A stretch of 64,000 bases of DNA from VXNE01 sp963665455 (GTDB lineage Bacteria; Pseudomonadota; Gammaproteobacteria; Pseudomonadales; Azotimanducaceae): positions 5,022,001 through 5,086,000 of the forward strand of contig OY762279.1 in assembly GCA_963665455.1 (NCBI GenBank). Reading direction: 5' to 3'. Each line of letters begins with the position of its first letter. Position 1 is the stretch's first letter. The position numbers were made by a program, and so were the translations under genes. Of this stretch, positions 42,898 to 52,355 are shown piece by piece. The notes under the pieces are model-generated. The model searched no databases and was not told the DNA's origin. It was given only the letters and a program-made list of their open reading frames with translations.

Positions 42898-44058
42898 TCA
42901 CTCCGGCAGCCGCACACACCCCATCGGCGCACCCTCCGACTGCGCCGGCGGCGCCACCCCGAGGAGCGCCGCGATCGTCGCCGCAAGGTCGATGTGGCGC
43001 ACTTCCCCGACCTCGGCGCCGGTGTCCACCCCGCGCCCCATCGCGAAGAACGCCGCCTGCATGTCCGGGGTCCGTGGATTATAGCCGTGCGTTCCAGACA
43101 GGCGGGCATAGCGCTCCGTCAGGACGAACGGCTGCACGGTCGTGACGAGCAGGTCGCCGTTGCGCCCCGGCCATGTGAGGCGGAACTCCGCCGGCAAGGC
43201 GTCGGGACGGTACACGCGGATGTTGTCCACGACGGCCAGCACCGCCTCGGCCTTCTCCAAGTCGGCGCGTTCGTCCAGGTACACGCGGGCCACCGCCCCT
43301 CCAATCACGAAGGCATCCACGCCGGCGGCATCCAGGATGCCGTCGACGTCGATGAGTTCCCCCACCGCCGCCATGCCGTGGTCGCTGACGAGGATCAGCG
43401 TCGTCGACAGCCAGGCATCCCTTTCGTCGAGCCCCGCGAGCAGACGTCGCAGTTGCGCATCCTGACGCGCCAACTGCCGGACGACCGCTGGATGGTCCGG
43501 GCCGCGCTCGTGGCCGACCGTGTCCGCGCCGGCCCAGTAACTCATGATGAGTCGCGGTCGCTCGCCCACGGGCAGGTCAAACCACGTGAGGATCCGGTCC
43601 ACCTTCATCGCTTCCGGCCGTCGCCCGTCGAACGGTGCGATCCGGTAGCGCGTACCCTGCCCGCGCCAGTCGCTCTCGGAACCCACCCAGAAGTAGGTGG
43701 CGACGTCGACGCCCTGGCGCTGAGTCGAGATCCACACGGGCTCCGCCTCGATCCAGTCAGCGTCGGTCACGTCGTAGCGCTCGCCGTCCGCGAAAAGGAT
43801 GTTGTCCACGATGCCGTGGGTGTCCGGATACGTGCCCGTGGCCAACGAGACGTGCGACGGGAACGTGTTGGAGGGGTACACACCTACGAGGCGTGCGCGG
43901 ACCCCATCCCGTTCGAGGCGCGCGAGGCCCGGGAACTCGCCCCGGTCCGGATAGTCGTGGCGCACGCCGTCCCAGGACAGGACGATGACCGCGGGCTCGC
44001 CGCCCGCGAAGGCGCCAAGCCCCCAGACGGCTACGAGCCCGGCGATCCAGCGACGCAT
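42898..44058 (-). CDS. exported nucleotide pyrophosphatase/phosphodiesterase (alkaline phosphatase superfamily)
   Basis: A 386-aa NPP-type phosphodiesterase. Signal peptide MRRWIAGLVAVWGLGAFAGG. VIVLSWDGVRHDYPDRGEF gives the first metal Asp; YPSNTFPSHVSLATGTYPDT contains the Thr nucleophile (SNTFPSH); YWAGADTVGHERGP and LVSDHGMAAV supply the remaining zinc ligands; SGTHGYNP is the last His. It hydrolyses phosphodiester or phosphosulfate bonds outside the cytoplasm. ATG 44058 is chosen for the clear leader. It follows ileS by 16 bp on the same strand, possibly read-through. Confidence 0.85.
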   Translation of the reverse strand: MRRWIAGLVAVWGLGAFAGGEPAVIVLSWDGVRHDYPDRGEFPGLARLERDGVRARLVGVYPSNTFPSHVSLATGTYPDTHGIVDNILFADGERYDVTDADWIEAEPVWISTQRQGVDVATYFWVGSESDWRGQGTRYRIAPFDGRRPEAMKVDRILTWFDLPVGERPRLIMSYWAGADTVGHERGPDHPAVVRQLARQDAQLRRLLAGLDERDAWLSTTLILVSDHGMAAVGELIDVDGILDAAGVDAFVIGGAVARVYLDERADLEKAEAVLAVVDNIRVYRPDALPAEFRLTWPGRNGDLLVTTVQPFVLTERYARLSGTHGYNPRTPDMQAAFFAMGRGVDTGAEVGEVRHIDLAATIAALLGVAPPAQSEGAPMGCVRLPE

Positions 44059-44074
44059 CCTGGCTCGCGGAGGC

Positions 44075-47000
44075 TCAGGCCTTCTCGATGCCATAGGTGA
44101 ACGCTTTGCCATCGATCTCCGCGGCGAATCCGCCCGCGGCGCCGGGGCCGAACTCCACCGCGAGCACCTCGCCCGCCACGTATTCGTGATGCGCCTCCAC
44201 CGCTTCCACGACCTCCGGAGCGCCCCCGTACACCACCCGGATACGGTCGGACACCTGCAGCCCCAGCTCCTTGCGGGAGCGCTGGATGCGGTTCACGGCT
44301 TCGCGTGCGAACCCTTCGCGGATCAGCGCCGCGTCCAGGTCACAGACCAGATCGATGGAGATCAGCCGGTCCGACACCGCGTTGGCCCCCGCCTTCGGCT
44401 CGCGGAACACCTGGATCTCCTCGGTGGTGAAGGTCTCGCCGTCGAGTTCGACGGTCCCGGACTCCTGGAAGTCCGCGATCTCCGCCGGCGTCAACGCGCC
44501 GATGCGGCGTTGGAAGTCCTTCATCCGCTTGCCGAGCCGCTTGCCAAGCACCGGAAAGTTCGGCTTCGCATGGAGCTCGATGTAACGGCTCTCGTCCTGC
44601 TCGTAGCGCACCTCCTTGACGTTGAGCTCGGCCTTCACGTAGTCCTCGAGATCGCCGATCACGGAAAGCACCGCCGCGTCCCGATGGATGATCGTGAGCG
44701 AGCGCAGCGGCGTGCGCAGGTTGATCCTGGCCTCCTCGCGCTTGCGCCGCCCCAGGAGCACCACCTGCTGCATGCGCCGCACGGCGTCCTCCAACCCGGG
44801 CTGCATCAGTCCCTCCTCCGGCTCCGGGTAGCCGCAGAGGTGCACGCTGAGGGGCTTCGGATCGGCGTCGCTCCCGAGCCGTGCCAGTTCGTGGTAGACG
44901 TGCTCCGCCAGGAACGGCGCGAACGGCGCCATCGCCACCGACAGTTCGTGGACGGCGGTGTAGAGGGTGCTGTACGCGGCAATCTTGTCCGCAGTGATGT
45001 CCGGCCCCCAGAAGCGCGGGCGATTGAGGCGGATGTACCAGTTCGTCAAGTCCTCGATGAACTCGAAGAGCTTCGGCACGACGTTGTAGAGCCGGTAGCC
45101 CGCCATCTCCCGGGCGATCTCGGCCTTCATGGTCTGCAGCTTCGAGAGCACCCAGCGGTCCAGGACGTTCGCGCCCTGGTGGAAGCCCCGGTCGGGCGCC
45201 CACCCGTCGATGCTCGCGTAGGTGCGCAGGAACGCGAAGGCGTTGTACCAGGGCAAGAGCGCGCGCCGCACCATGTCGCGCACGCCCCGGTCGGCGAAGC
45301 GCTGGTCCTCGCCCCGCACCAGGCCGGAGTTGATCAGGTAGAGCCGCAGCGCGTCGGCGCCGAAGGTCTCCATCAATTCGTCCGGCGGCGTGTAGTTGCG
45401 CAGGCTCTTGGACATCTTCTTGCCGTCCTCGGCCATCACCAGGCCGTTGACGATGACGTTGCGGAACGCGGGACGTCCGTAGAGCGCCGCCGCCAGGACC
45501 GTCAGCGTGTAGAACCAGCCCCGCGTTTGGTCGAGCCCCTCAGCGATGAACTCCGCCGGGAAGCCCTGCTCGAAGACCCTGCGGTTCTCGAACGGGTAGT
45601 GGAGCTGCGCGTACGGCATCGAGCCCGACTCGAACCAGCAGTCGAGCACTTCCTCCACCCGGTGGTATGTCCCCTCCTCCCCCTCGATCTCGAAGGTGAG
45701 CGGGTCCACGAACTCGCGGTGGAGATCCTCGACGCGGCGACCCGTGTATCGCTCGAGTTCCTCGATGGAGCCGATGCAGATGCGGTTGCCGGTGACGCCG
45801 TTCTCCCAGATCGGCAGCGGCGTGCCCCACACCCGGTTGCGCGAGATGGCCCAGTCCACGGCGCCCCTCAGCCAGTTGCCGAAGCGGCCCTCCTTCATGT
45901 GTTCCGGCACCCAGAGGATCTGGCCGTTGGCGGCCACGAGGTCGTCGATGAGGTCCGTCACGCGCACGTACCACGAGGGCACGGCACGGTAGATGAGGGG
46001 GGTGTCCGAGCGGTAGCAGAAGGGATAGGCGTGCTCGGTGACGTCGCGGTCGTAGAGGGCGCCCGAGTCCTTGAGATACGCCATGATGTCGGCGTCGGCG
46101 TCCTTGACGAACTGCCCGGCGAAGTCGGTGACCTCCTGCGTGAAGACGCCGTCCATGCCCACGGGACATACGAACGCCTCGATCCCATGCCCGCGCAGGA
46201 CGCGGTAGTCGTCCTCGCCAAACGCCGGGGCCTGGTGGACGAGGCCGGTGCCGTCGTCCGTGGTGACGTAGTCGTCCGCCACCACGACGAAGGCCCCCTG
46301 CTCCACCGCGTCGCGGAAGTAGGGGAAGAGCGGTTCGTAGGCGCGCCCGACGAGGTCGGCGCCCTTTACCTCGCCCAGCAGCTCGAGATCATGGCGCTTC
46401 GCATAGGCCGCGACCCGCGCACTGGCGAGATAGAGCACGTTGCCCGTATCCCGGTCCCGCACCCGCGCGTAGTCGATGTCCGCGCCGACGCAGACGGCTA
46501 GGTTCGACGGCAGCGTCCACGGAGTCGTCGTCCAGGCGGTCAGGTACGCGTCCTCGTCCGCGAGCTTGAATGTGACCGTGATCGCCGGGTCCCGCACCTC
46601 CTGATAGTTCATGTTGGCTTCGAAGTTCGACAGCGGCGTCTCAAGCGCCACCGACACGGGCATCACCTTGAAGCCGCGGTAGACCAGCCCCTTGTCCCAG
46701 AGCTGCTTCAGCACCCACCAGACCGATTCCATGTACCACGGGTCCATGGTCTTGTAGTCGTCGTCGAAGTCGACCCAGCGGCCGATGCGGCCCACGATCG
46801 CGCGCCACTCGTCCACGTAGCGCTCGACGATCTGGCGGCACTCCCCGTTGTAGCCGGCGACGCCGAGCTTCTCCACGGCTTGCTGCGCCGACATGCCGAG
46901 CTGCTTGTCGATCTCGTGCTCGACCGGAAGCCCGTGGCAGTCCCAGCCGAAGCGGCGCAGCACGTGGCGGCCGCGCATGGTCCAGTAGCGCGGCACGATG

Positions 47001-47203
47001 TCCTTGATGATCGAGGCGAGGAGATTGCCGTGGTGGGGCAGCCCCGTCGCGAAGGGCGGGCCGTCGTAGAAGATGTACGGCTGCTTGTCCTTCGTGGCCT
47101 CGAGGGACTGCCGGAACACGTCGTGCCGGTCCCAGAACGCCAGGACATCGTGCTCCATCGCCACGAAGGAGAAGGACGGGGCCGTTTCTGCCGGTTCCGC
47201 CAT
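44075..47203 (-). CDS. ileS: isoleucyl-tRNA synthetase, type 2 (long, eukaryote-like)
   Basis: A 1042-aa class Ia synthetase charging tRNA-Ile. The HIGH motif is PFATGLPHHGNLL (residues about 53-65); KKMSKSLRNY is KMSKS. The CP1 editing domain includes LTAWTTTPWTLPSNLAVCVG and DDGTGLVHQAPAFGEDDY. The anticodon-binding and C-terminal parts continue to residue 1042 without the zinc-finger tail of E. coli-type IleRS. Length and CP1 style mark the type-2 enzyme, which in other bacteria is often mupirocin-resistant. ATG 47203 is supported by MAEPAETAPSFSFVAMEHDV; the frame open to 47473 is not coding. Confidence 0.95.
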   Translation of the reverse strand: MAEPAETAPSFSFVAMEHDVLAFWDRHDVFRQSLEATKDKQPYIFYDGPPFATGLPHHGNLLASIIKDIVPRYWTMRGRHVLRRFGWDCHGLPVEHEIDKQLGMSAQQAVEKLGVAGYNGECRQIVERYVDEWRAIVGRIGRWVDFDDDYKTMDPWYMESVWWVLKQLWDKGLVYRGFKVMPVSVALETPLSNFEANMNYQEVRDPAITVTFKLADEDAYLTAWTTTPWTLPSNLAVCVGADIDYARVRDRDTGNVLYLASARVAAYAKRHDLELLGEVKGADLVGRAYEPLFPYFRDAVEQGAFVVVADDYVTTDDGTGLVHQAPAFGEDDYRVLRGHGIEAFVCPVGMDGVFTQEVTDFAGQFVKDADADIMAYLKDSGALYDRDVTEHAYPFCYRSDTPLIYRAVPSWYVRVTDLIDDLVAANGQILWVPEHMKEGRFGNWLRGAVDWAISRNRVWGTPLPIWENGVTGNRICIGSIEELERYTGRRVEDLHREFVDPLTFEIEGEEGTYHRVEEVLDCWFESGSMPYAQLHYPFENRRVFEQGFPAEFIAEGLDQTRGWFYTLTVLAAALYGRPAFRNVIVNGLVMAEDGKKMSKSLRNYTPPDELMETFGADALRLYLINSGLVRGEDQRFADRGVRDMVRRALLPWYNAFAFLRTYASIDGWAPDRGFHQGANVLDRWVLSKLQTMKAEIAREMAGYRLYNVVPKLFEFIEDLTNWYIRLNRPRFWGPDITADKIAAYSTLYTAVHELSVAMAPFAPFLAEHVYHELARLGSDADPKPLSVHLCGYPEPEEGLMQPGLEDAVRRMQQVVLLGRRKREEARINLRTPLRSLTIIHRDAAVLSVIGDLEDYVKAELNVKEVRYEQDESRYIELHAKPNFPVLGKRLGKRMKDFQRRIGALTPAEIADFQESGTVELDGETFTTEEIQVFREPKAGANAVSDRLISIDLVCDLDAALIREGFAREAVNRIQRSRKELGLQVSDRIRVVYGGAPEVVEAVEAHHEYVAGEVLAVEFGPGAAGGFAAEIDGKAFTYGIEKA

Positions 47204-47264
47204 GGGTGTCTTAGGACCGCTACCGGGGAGGGCGCGCATTTTAGCGGGGGGCGTGCTGCCGTGC

Positions 47265-47513
47265 ATGGGCACGTCCCAAGTGCCTCTGTCAATCGCCGTC
47301 AAGCGCGCCTTGGCGTGGCAAGTCGGCCAGACGATGGCGGACCTCCGCATCAGCAAGAGCGAGATGGCCCGGCGCATGGGGACTAGCCGCTCCGCGCTGG
47401 CCCGCCTGCTCGATCCCGAGAATCCGTCGGTGACGTTGCTAACGTTGAACAAGGCGGCTGCGGTGCTCGGCAAGCGGCTTACCGTGATCTTCGCCGACCG
47501 CGAGACCGCCTGA
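47265..47513 (+). CDS. small XRE-type HTH protein, orphan antitoxin-like
   Basis: An 82-aa protein. MADLRISKSEMARRMGTSRS and SALARLLDPENPSVTLLTLN are the helix-turn-helix of a HigA/Fis-like XRE group usually paired with RelE/HigB-type toxins. The C-terminus is KAAAVLGKRLTVIFA. ATG 47265 gives an N-terminal helix IAVKRALAWQVGQ. It is divergent from ileS with only 61 bp between, and no toxin gene is adjacent on either side. It may act as a stand-alone regulator. Confidence 0.7.
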   Translation: MGTSQVPLSIAVKRALAWQVGQTMADLRISKSEMARRMGTSRSALARLLDPENPSVTLLTLNKAAAVLGKRLTVIFADRETA

Positions 47514-47594
47514 GCGAATCAAGATCCACGAGGGAGCGCCGCGAGCAAACCCTCGAAGCGGCCACTCGCGGTCACCCATCATGAGCCCATCATG

Positions 47595-47623
47595 CCGTTG
47601 ACCGCCTGCCCGACCCGTATAAT
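47595..47623 (+). promoter_or_regulatory. promoter for the AAA ATPase gene
   Basis: A perfect -10 TATAAT at 47618-47623. The -35 is poor: TTGACC at 47598-47603 is only 14 bp away, and with a normal 17-bp spacer the hexamer is CCGTTG (47595-47600). An activator could help. The start ATG is 34 bp after the -10. Confidence 0.5.
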
Positions 47624-47656
47624 GTTCTCCTAGACGGAACCCCGTACCGGAACAGC

Positions 47657-48943
47657 ATGGCCGACGACTTCAAGCGCCCGCCGCCGGCCGCCCCGCCGCC
47701 GCTTGAGGAGTGGCTGCTGCGTAGTGATCGCGCCGACCGGTATCGGGAGCCGTTCTTCTGCGGGCGCGTGGCCGAATACGAGGCGTTCCGCAGGGGGGCA
47801 CGCGCCCTCGCCGGAGGCGTCGTTGGAGGCCAAACGCTGGTGTTCCAAGGCGCCCCCGGGGCCGGAAAGAGCGCCTTGATGCACGAGTGCATCGCCGCGG
47901 TGCGCATCCACTCGACGCCCGATGCGCCTTGGGTCGCGGTCGAGGTCGAACCCGGAACGCTACGTTCCCCGTCGGCGACAGTGGAGGCAATCACGGACGC
48001 GGTCGACCAGGAACGTTCCCGGCTCGCCGCGTCCGCCTCTCGTCTGCGGGGAGTCATCGAGAAAGGGGCACAACGGGCCCGCGGAACCCTCGCGAGCGCG
48101 GCGCGGCGCGGTGGCGGCGTCATGGGAGTTAGCGTCGGGGGGGAATCCGCCAGGGGTCAGGTCGCACGGGAGGCCTTCCGGTCCATCGAGCGCACTTGCC
48201 GAGGGATTCACATGGTCGTGTTCGTCGACGAGGCACAGAACACCCCTAGTGGCGCCATGGATGTGCTCGACTGCATGCATCGGGGGCTGACCGGTATCGA
48301 ACTGCTGCCCGTCTTCCTGGGGCTCGGCGACACGGCCGACGTGCTGTCGAAGCGGGGGCTCTCCCGCCCCCCGGCCGAACGTCTCCTGGACATGCACCCG
48401 CTCGCCATGCGAGACGCGCGGGCGTCGCTCCAGATGGCGTTTGACGCCTACGGCGTACATGGCGGTGATCGAGAGCAATGGCTGGCAGAGCTTGCCGATC
48501 TCTCGCAAGGGTGGCCGCAGCACCTCAACCGTGTCGCCACCGGCGCGATCCGAGTCGCGAAGCACCACGGCATGAACGTCGACCATGCGCCGCTTGCCGA
48601 CGCCCTCGCCGCGGGTTCGACGAGCAAGACGGAGTACTACGAATCACGGCTGCGCGGCCTGCCCCCCGAGTACCTTGGCCTGTACAAGCGCCTTGCGATG
48701 CAAATGCCATCCCCAGAGGGGCATCCCTCGCTGGCCGGAGACGCGATGCGGGAGCTCGCGCGGGCGGCGGGCATTGAAGCGCGTGCGGACTACGCCAAGT
48801 GGCTGGCGACATCGTTGCACCAAGGGCTGGTGGCCCCGTGCCCGGGCCGGAGTGGCCACTACCGAATCCCCATCCCGTCCTTGGCGGGGCACTTGCGCGA
48901 CCTGATGGTCACGCCCACGCCGGCCCCGGGTACGTCTTCCTGA
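47657..48943 (+). CDS. AAA ATPase (AAA_16/Orc1-like)
   Basis: A 428-aa P-loop ATPase. Walker A GAPGAGKS is at residues 65-72 (LVFQGAPGAGKSALMHE); Walker B is MVVFVDEAQN. LLDMHPLAMRDARASLQMAF and WPQHLNRVATGAI resemble the lid and winged-helix-linker of STAND/Orc1-like ATPases. A low-complexity Ala/Arg stretch (about 125-165, AARRGGGVMGVSVGGESARG) separates Walker A and B. The last 80 residues form a possible winged helix. It is a single gene with its own promoter and no recognised partner. Function is open: plasmid/phage-type or defence ATPases share this build. Confidence 0.65.
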   Translation: MADDFKRPPPAAPPPLEEWLLRSDRADRYREPFFCGRVAEYEAFRRGARALAGGVVGGQTLVFQGAPGAGKSALMHECIAAVRIHSTPDAPWVAVEVEPGTLRSPSATVEAITDAVDQERSRLAASASRLRGVIEKGAQRARGTLASAARRGGGVMGVSVGGESARGQVAREAFRSIERTCRGIHMVVFVDEAQNTPSGAMDVLDCMHRGLTGIELLPVFLGLGDTADVLSKRGLSRPPAERLLDMHPLAMRDARASLQMAFDAYGVHGGDREQWLAELADLSQGWPQHLNRVATGAIRVAKHHGMNVDHAPLADALAAGSTSKTEYYESRLRGLPPEYLGLYKRLAMQMPSPEGHPSLAGDAMRELARAAGIEARADYAKWLATSLHQGLVAPCPGRSGHYRIPIPSLAGHLRDLMVTPTPAPGTSS

Positions 48944-49042
48944 CACCTTGTCGATGCAACCGGACTCCAGCCTGAGACCGGTGCGGAAACCGCTCGAATA
49001 CAACGTCTCGCGTGGGCCTCATCAGAAGTCTCAGGCGGCCCG

Positions 49043-50884
49043 TCACCCCTCCCCCAGCCGCTCGATCCCCTCGGCCACCCGACGCGCCCTAGCTTCGTCC
49101 CACCACCACGTGTCGAGGAACGCCTCCCGCAGCAGTGGGCCGCTTTCGGGAATCCCGAACCGGTCCCACCAGACCAGCCGGTAGCCCGGCTGGGCGGAGC
49201 CCGGAACGAAGTAGAAGCGCCACAGCAACACGCGGTCGAGCGCACGGGTCGCGGCGTAGAACTCCCGGGCGTCGCGGGCCGTCTGGACCTCCCCGATCAG
49301 GGCGTCCACGACCGGGTCGCGGATGTTCGCCCAGTTGCGGCTGTATTCCTGGTCCGCCCCGGCGCTGCCGAAGTGCGCCTCCAGTTCCAGGCCCGGCGTA
49401 TTGGTCGGCCGGTAGATGTACACCCCGGCGTCGAAGTCGCCGCTGCGCATGCGGTACAGCCAGTTCGACGCCTCCGGGGCGCGCCCCGTGGTGCGGATGC
49501 CGATGCGGTTGAGCGCATCCAGGTACGGAAGCCGCGACCGCAGGGTCATCCCCAGGAAGACGAAGTCGATGGTGAAGGGCTCGCCCGTGTCCCGGTGCCG
49601 CAAGACGCCGTCGTCGATGATCCAGCCGGCCTCCCGGAACAGGGCGATCGCCCGGCGCACGTTGCCGCGGTTGTGCCCCACCCCCGAGGACGGGGGTGCG
49701 CGGAATGGCTCGGTGAACAGGCGCCGGGGGAGCTCGTCGCGGAACGGTTCGAGCAGCCTGAGTTCGTCCCGGGACGGCAGACCCGACTGCGCCATCTTCG
49801 AGTTGTGGAAGAGGCTGTGTCCGTGGTCGTAGACGCCGAACAGCAGCACGCGGTTGGCCCACGGGAAGTCGTACATCAGCCACAGGGCCTCGCGCACCCT
49901 GGGATCGCGGAAGCGCTCCCGGTCCAGGTTCCAGAACACCGGCCACCAGAGCCCCCACGGCCGGGTGAGGTGGACGAGTTCGCGCCGGAAGAGGCCGGCC
50001 CGCAGGGCGGGGAAGTCGTACTGCGTTGCCCAGTTCTTGGCCACCGTCTCCTGGCGCACGTCGACGACATCCCCCTTGTGCGCCTCCACCATGACGTTCG
50101 AGTCGCGGAAGTGATCGAACTTGACCCGCTCCCAGTTGAAGCGCCCCTTCATGCTCGGGAGGTCTCGTCCCCAGTAGTCGTCCACCCGCTCGTAGACGAC
50201 GGAACGGCCGAAGTCCACCTCCGCCACGCGGTACGGGCCGCTGCCGAGGCCGGGTTCGACGGTCGTCTTCGAGATGTCGCGCCCGGCCCAATAGTGCGCC
50301 GGCAGGATGCGGAATCCGGCGTAGACGAACGGCAGCAGCGGATTGCGGGGACGACCGGCACGCGTCACGAAGCGCACCTCGTGCTCGGAGATCCGCTCCA
50401 CGCGGTCGAGGTCCCCCAGGGCCGTACGGAAGGCCACCGCGCCCCGCTCCCGGATCGCCTCGAAGGTGAAGGCGACGTCCCGGGCGGTGAGCGGCGCTCC
50501 ATCGTGCCAGCGCGCGTCCGGATCAAGGCGGAACCGCACCCAGCGGTAGTCGGGATCGACCGCCACGGCCGTGGCCAGTCGCGGATACCAAGTCGCCGGC
50601 TCGTCCATCGACTGCTCGAGCAGGCGATCGAACGTGAGCGTGTCCACATGCTCCGCGTCGCGCCCCTTCTCGACGATGATGTTGAAGTTGTCGAAGGTGC
50701 CTAGGACGGCGAGCCGCAGCGTACCCCCCTTGGGGGCTTGGGGGTTGACGTAGTCGAAGTGCGGAAAGTCGGCCGGGTACTTCAGGGGCTCGATGTAGGA
50801 GATGCCGTGCCGGTACTCCTGCGCGAGCGACGCGCCGCCGAGGAACACGGTGAGCGCGGCGGCGGCGTACTGGAGCTTCTCCAT
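49043..50884 (-). CDS. periplasmic peptide-binding protein, SBP family 5 (YejA-like)
   Basis: A 613-aa homologue of the protein at 11911-13806. Signal peptide MEKLQYAAAALTVFLGGASL, with cleavage near SLAQ. ISYIEPLKYPADFPHFDYVN followed by PQAPKGGTL is the YejA signature; DARWHDGAPLTARDVAFTFE is the family-5 motif. Residue differences in the central binding region suggest a different ligand. No permease genes are adjacent. ATG 50884 is well placed. It likely feeds an oligopeptide ABC transporter encoded elsewhere. Confidence 0.85.
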   Translation of the reverse strand: MEKLQYAAAALTVFLGGASLAQEYRHGISYIEPLKYPADFPHFDYVNPQAPKGGTLRLAVLGTFDNFNIIVEKGRDAEHVDTLTFDRLLEQSMDEPATWYPRLATAVAVDPDYRWVRFRLDPDARWHDGAPLTARDVAFTFEAIRERGAVAFRTALGDLDRVERISEHEVRFVTRAGRPRNPLLPFVYAGFRILPAHYWAGRDISKTTVEPGLGSGPYRVAEVDFGRSVVYERVDDYWGRDLPSMKGRFNWERVKFDHFRDSNVMVEAHKGDVVDVRQETVAKNWATQYDFPALRAGLFRRELVHLTRPWGLWWPVFWNLDRERFRDPRVREALWLMYDFPWANRVLLFGVYDHGHSLFHNSKMAQSGLPSRDELRLLEPFRDELPRRLFTEPFRAPPSSGVGHNRGNVRRAIALFREAGWIIDDGVLRHRDTGEPFTIDFVFLGMTLRSRLPYLDALNRIGIRTTGRAPEASNWLYRMRSGDFDAGVYIYRPTNTPGLELEAHFGSAGADQEYSRNWANIRDPVVDALIGEVQTARDAREFYAATRALDRVLLWRFYFVPGSAQPGYRLVWWDRFGIPESGPLLREAFLDTWWWDEARARRVAEGIERLGEG

Positions 50885-50969
50885 CGGGTCTATCCTAGCA
50901 ACGGCCCCCCCTCACCCGAAGCACCGCCATGGGGCGCTACAATGCCATCACGTTGACGGATCTGACGGC

Positions 50970-51218
50970 ATGGAACGGACGCGGATGCAACGCACTGAGG
51001 AGCAATTCAGACACCTCAAGGCCCTCGCACGCGAGGAGGAACGTTCCGCTGCCGACCTCGTCAGCCAGAGTGTTGCCCAAGACCTCGTGCGGCGATCCGT
51101 GGTGGACCGGGCGGAGTTGGTCCTGCGCGCCCGCAGCCTAGTCGGCCGGTACCGATCCGGGATTCCCGATCTCGCCGCGGACCACGACCGCTACCTCGAC
51201 GACGCGTTCGATAGCTGA
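50970..51218 (+). CDS. VapB-like ribbon-helix-helix antitoxin
   Basis: An 82-aa protein. TEEQFRHLKALAREEERSAA plus DLVSQSVAQDLV fits a ribbon-helix-helix antitoxin N-terminus. The C-terminal AELVLRARSLVGRYRSGIPD and LAADHDRYLDDAFDS is the tail that wraps VapC toxins. ATG 50970 or ATG 50985 may be used. Directly after its stop comes PIN-domain sequence that is frameshifted, so the antitoxin survives without a working toxin. Confidence 0.7.
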   Translation: MERTRMQRTEEQFRHLKALAREEERSAADLVSQSVAQDLVRRSVVDRAELVLRARSLVGRYRSGIPDLAADHDRYLDDAFDS

Positions 51219-51330
51219 GCCTGTTCGTCGACACGTCCGCGACTCCGGCCATCGTCGATGCCGGCCGAAGGTCGGCACGCGGACGCCACCGAGGCGTGGC
51301 AGGTCGCCCCAGTGCTGTGATGATCGCCTG
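51219..51330 (+). pseudogene. vapC (PIN toxin) remnant
   Basis: Immediately after the antitoxin stop one frame reads LFVDTSATPAIVDAG, the N-terminus of VapC toxins with the first catalytic Asp (VDTSA). About 15 codons on, the match continues in another frame as AEGRHADATEAWQVA, which is the next VapC segment. After about 51330 no PIN sequence remains. The start, expected as ATGAGCCTG overlapping the antitoxin stop, is CTGAGCCTG. Frameshift, truncation and start loss together mean no toxin is made. Confidence 0.65.
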
Positions 51331-51442
51331 GGATTCTCGCCCCGAAGCTGCTCCGTCCGTTGCGCTCCATGCCCAGGCGGCGCACGGCGATATCCGGGTT
51401 AGCATGCCGGCATCCGGGAGGCCATCCCGCAGGAGCGCTCTG

Positions 51443-52309
51443 ATGAAACTCGGCATCGTCTTTCCCCACGACGAGATCGGTACCGACCCGATCGCCATTC
51501 GCGACTACGCGCAGGGCGCCGAGGCGCTCGGGGCCGACCACATGATGGTCTACGACCACGTGCTGGGGGCGGATCCGGACCGTCCCGGGGGGTGGGACGG
51601 CCCCTACGACAAGGACGTGGCGTTCCACGAACCCTTCACCCTGTTCTCGTACATGGCCGCAGTGACATCGACGATCACCTTCGGCACCTGCGTGCTCGTG
51701 CTGCCGCAACGTCAGACCGCCCTGGTCGCCAAGCAGGCGGCACAGCTCGCGATCCTCTCCGGCAACCGGTTCCGCATGGGCATCGGCGTCGGCTGGAACG
51801 CGGTGGAATTCGAGGCCCTCGACGTTCCCTTCGCCCGCCGGGGCGCACGCCAGGCGGAGCAGGTGGAACTGCTGCGGCGACTGTGGACCGAAGACAACGT
51901 CGCCTTCGAGGGGAAGTTCCACACGGTCGACCGCGCGAGCATCCTGCCCCGGCCCACCCGGCCCATCCCGATCTGGTTCGGCGGCGGCGCGCCCGCGGTG
52001 CTGCGCCGGTGCGGCCGGCTCGGAGACGGCTGGGTGCCCGTCGGCGTGCCGAACGAAAAATCCCGTCAGGCCCTCGCGACCATTCGCGCGGCCCGCGAGG
52101 AAGCGGGACTGCCATGGGAGGGGTTCGGCATCCAGGCCCAGGCGCAGACCCGGGGCGGCAACCCCGAGCGGTGGAAGACGCATCACGACAGTTGGCGGGA
52201 ACTCGGCTGCACGCATCTCGCGATCGTCACACACTATGTCGGAAACGGGACGGACGTGGACGCCCACCTCGCGTCCGCGGAGCGGTACTTCCAAGCGGTG
52301 CGGGACTGA
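51443..52309 (+). CDS. LLM-class (F420-dependent type) oxidoreductase
   Basis: A 288-aa luciferase-like monooxygenase-fold enzyme with a TIM barrel. MKLGIVFPHDEIGTDPIAIR, AEALGADHMMVYDHVLGAD and TFGTCVLVLPQRQTALVAKQ are typical of the TIGR03619 F420-dependent group, as are RMGIGVGWNAVEFEALDVPF and IPIWFGGGAPAVLRRCGRLG. An AGGAG Shine-Dalgarno at 51431-51435 fixes ATG 51443. The cofactor may be F420 or FMN and cannot be settled by eye. It is followed 46 bp later by an MFS transporter on the same strand. Confidence 0.85.
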   Translation: MKLGIVFPHDEIGTDPIAIRDYAQGAEALGADHMMVYDHVLGADPDRPGGWDGPYDKDVAFHEPFTLFSYMAAVTSTITFGTCVLVLPQRQTALVAKQAAQLAILSGNRFRMGIGVGWNAVEFEALDVPFARRGARQAEQVELLRRLWTEDNVAFEGKFHTVDRASILPRPTRPIPIWFGGGAPAVLRRCGRLGDGWVPVGVPNEKSRQALATIRAAREEAGLPWEGFGIQAQAQTRGGNPERWKTHHDSWRELGCTHLAIVTHYVGNGTDVDAHLASAERYFQAVRD

Positions 52310-52355
52310 CGGAAGACACGCTCCGCCCCGCGACGGTTCGCCAAGTCAGCGCGCG

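Noticed and set aside
43985..46501. 838-codon open frame on the plus strand opposite ileS
   Set aside because: It is fully antisense to a well-supported isoleucyl-tRNA synthetase, has biased composition (Arg/Val/His) and no recognisable domain; typical shadow in GC-rich DNA.
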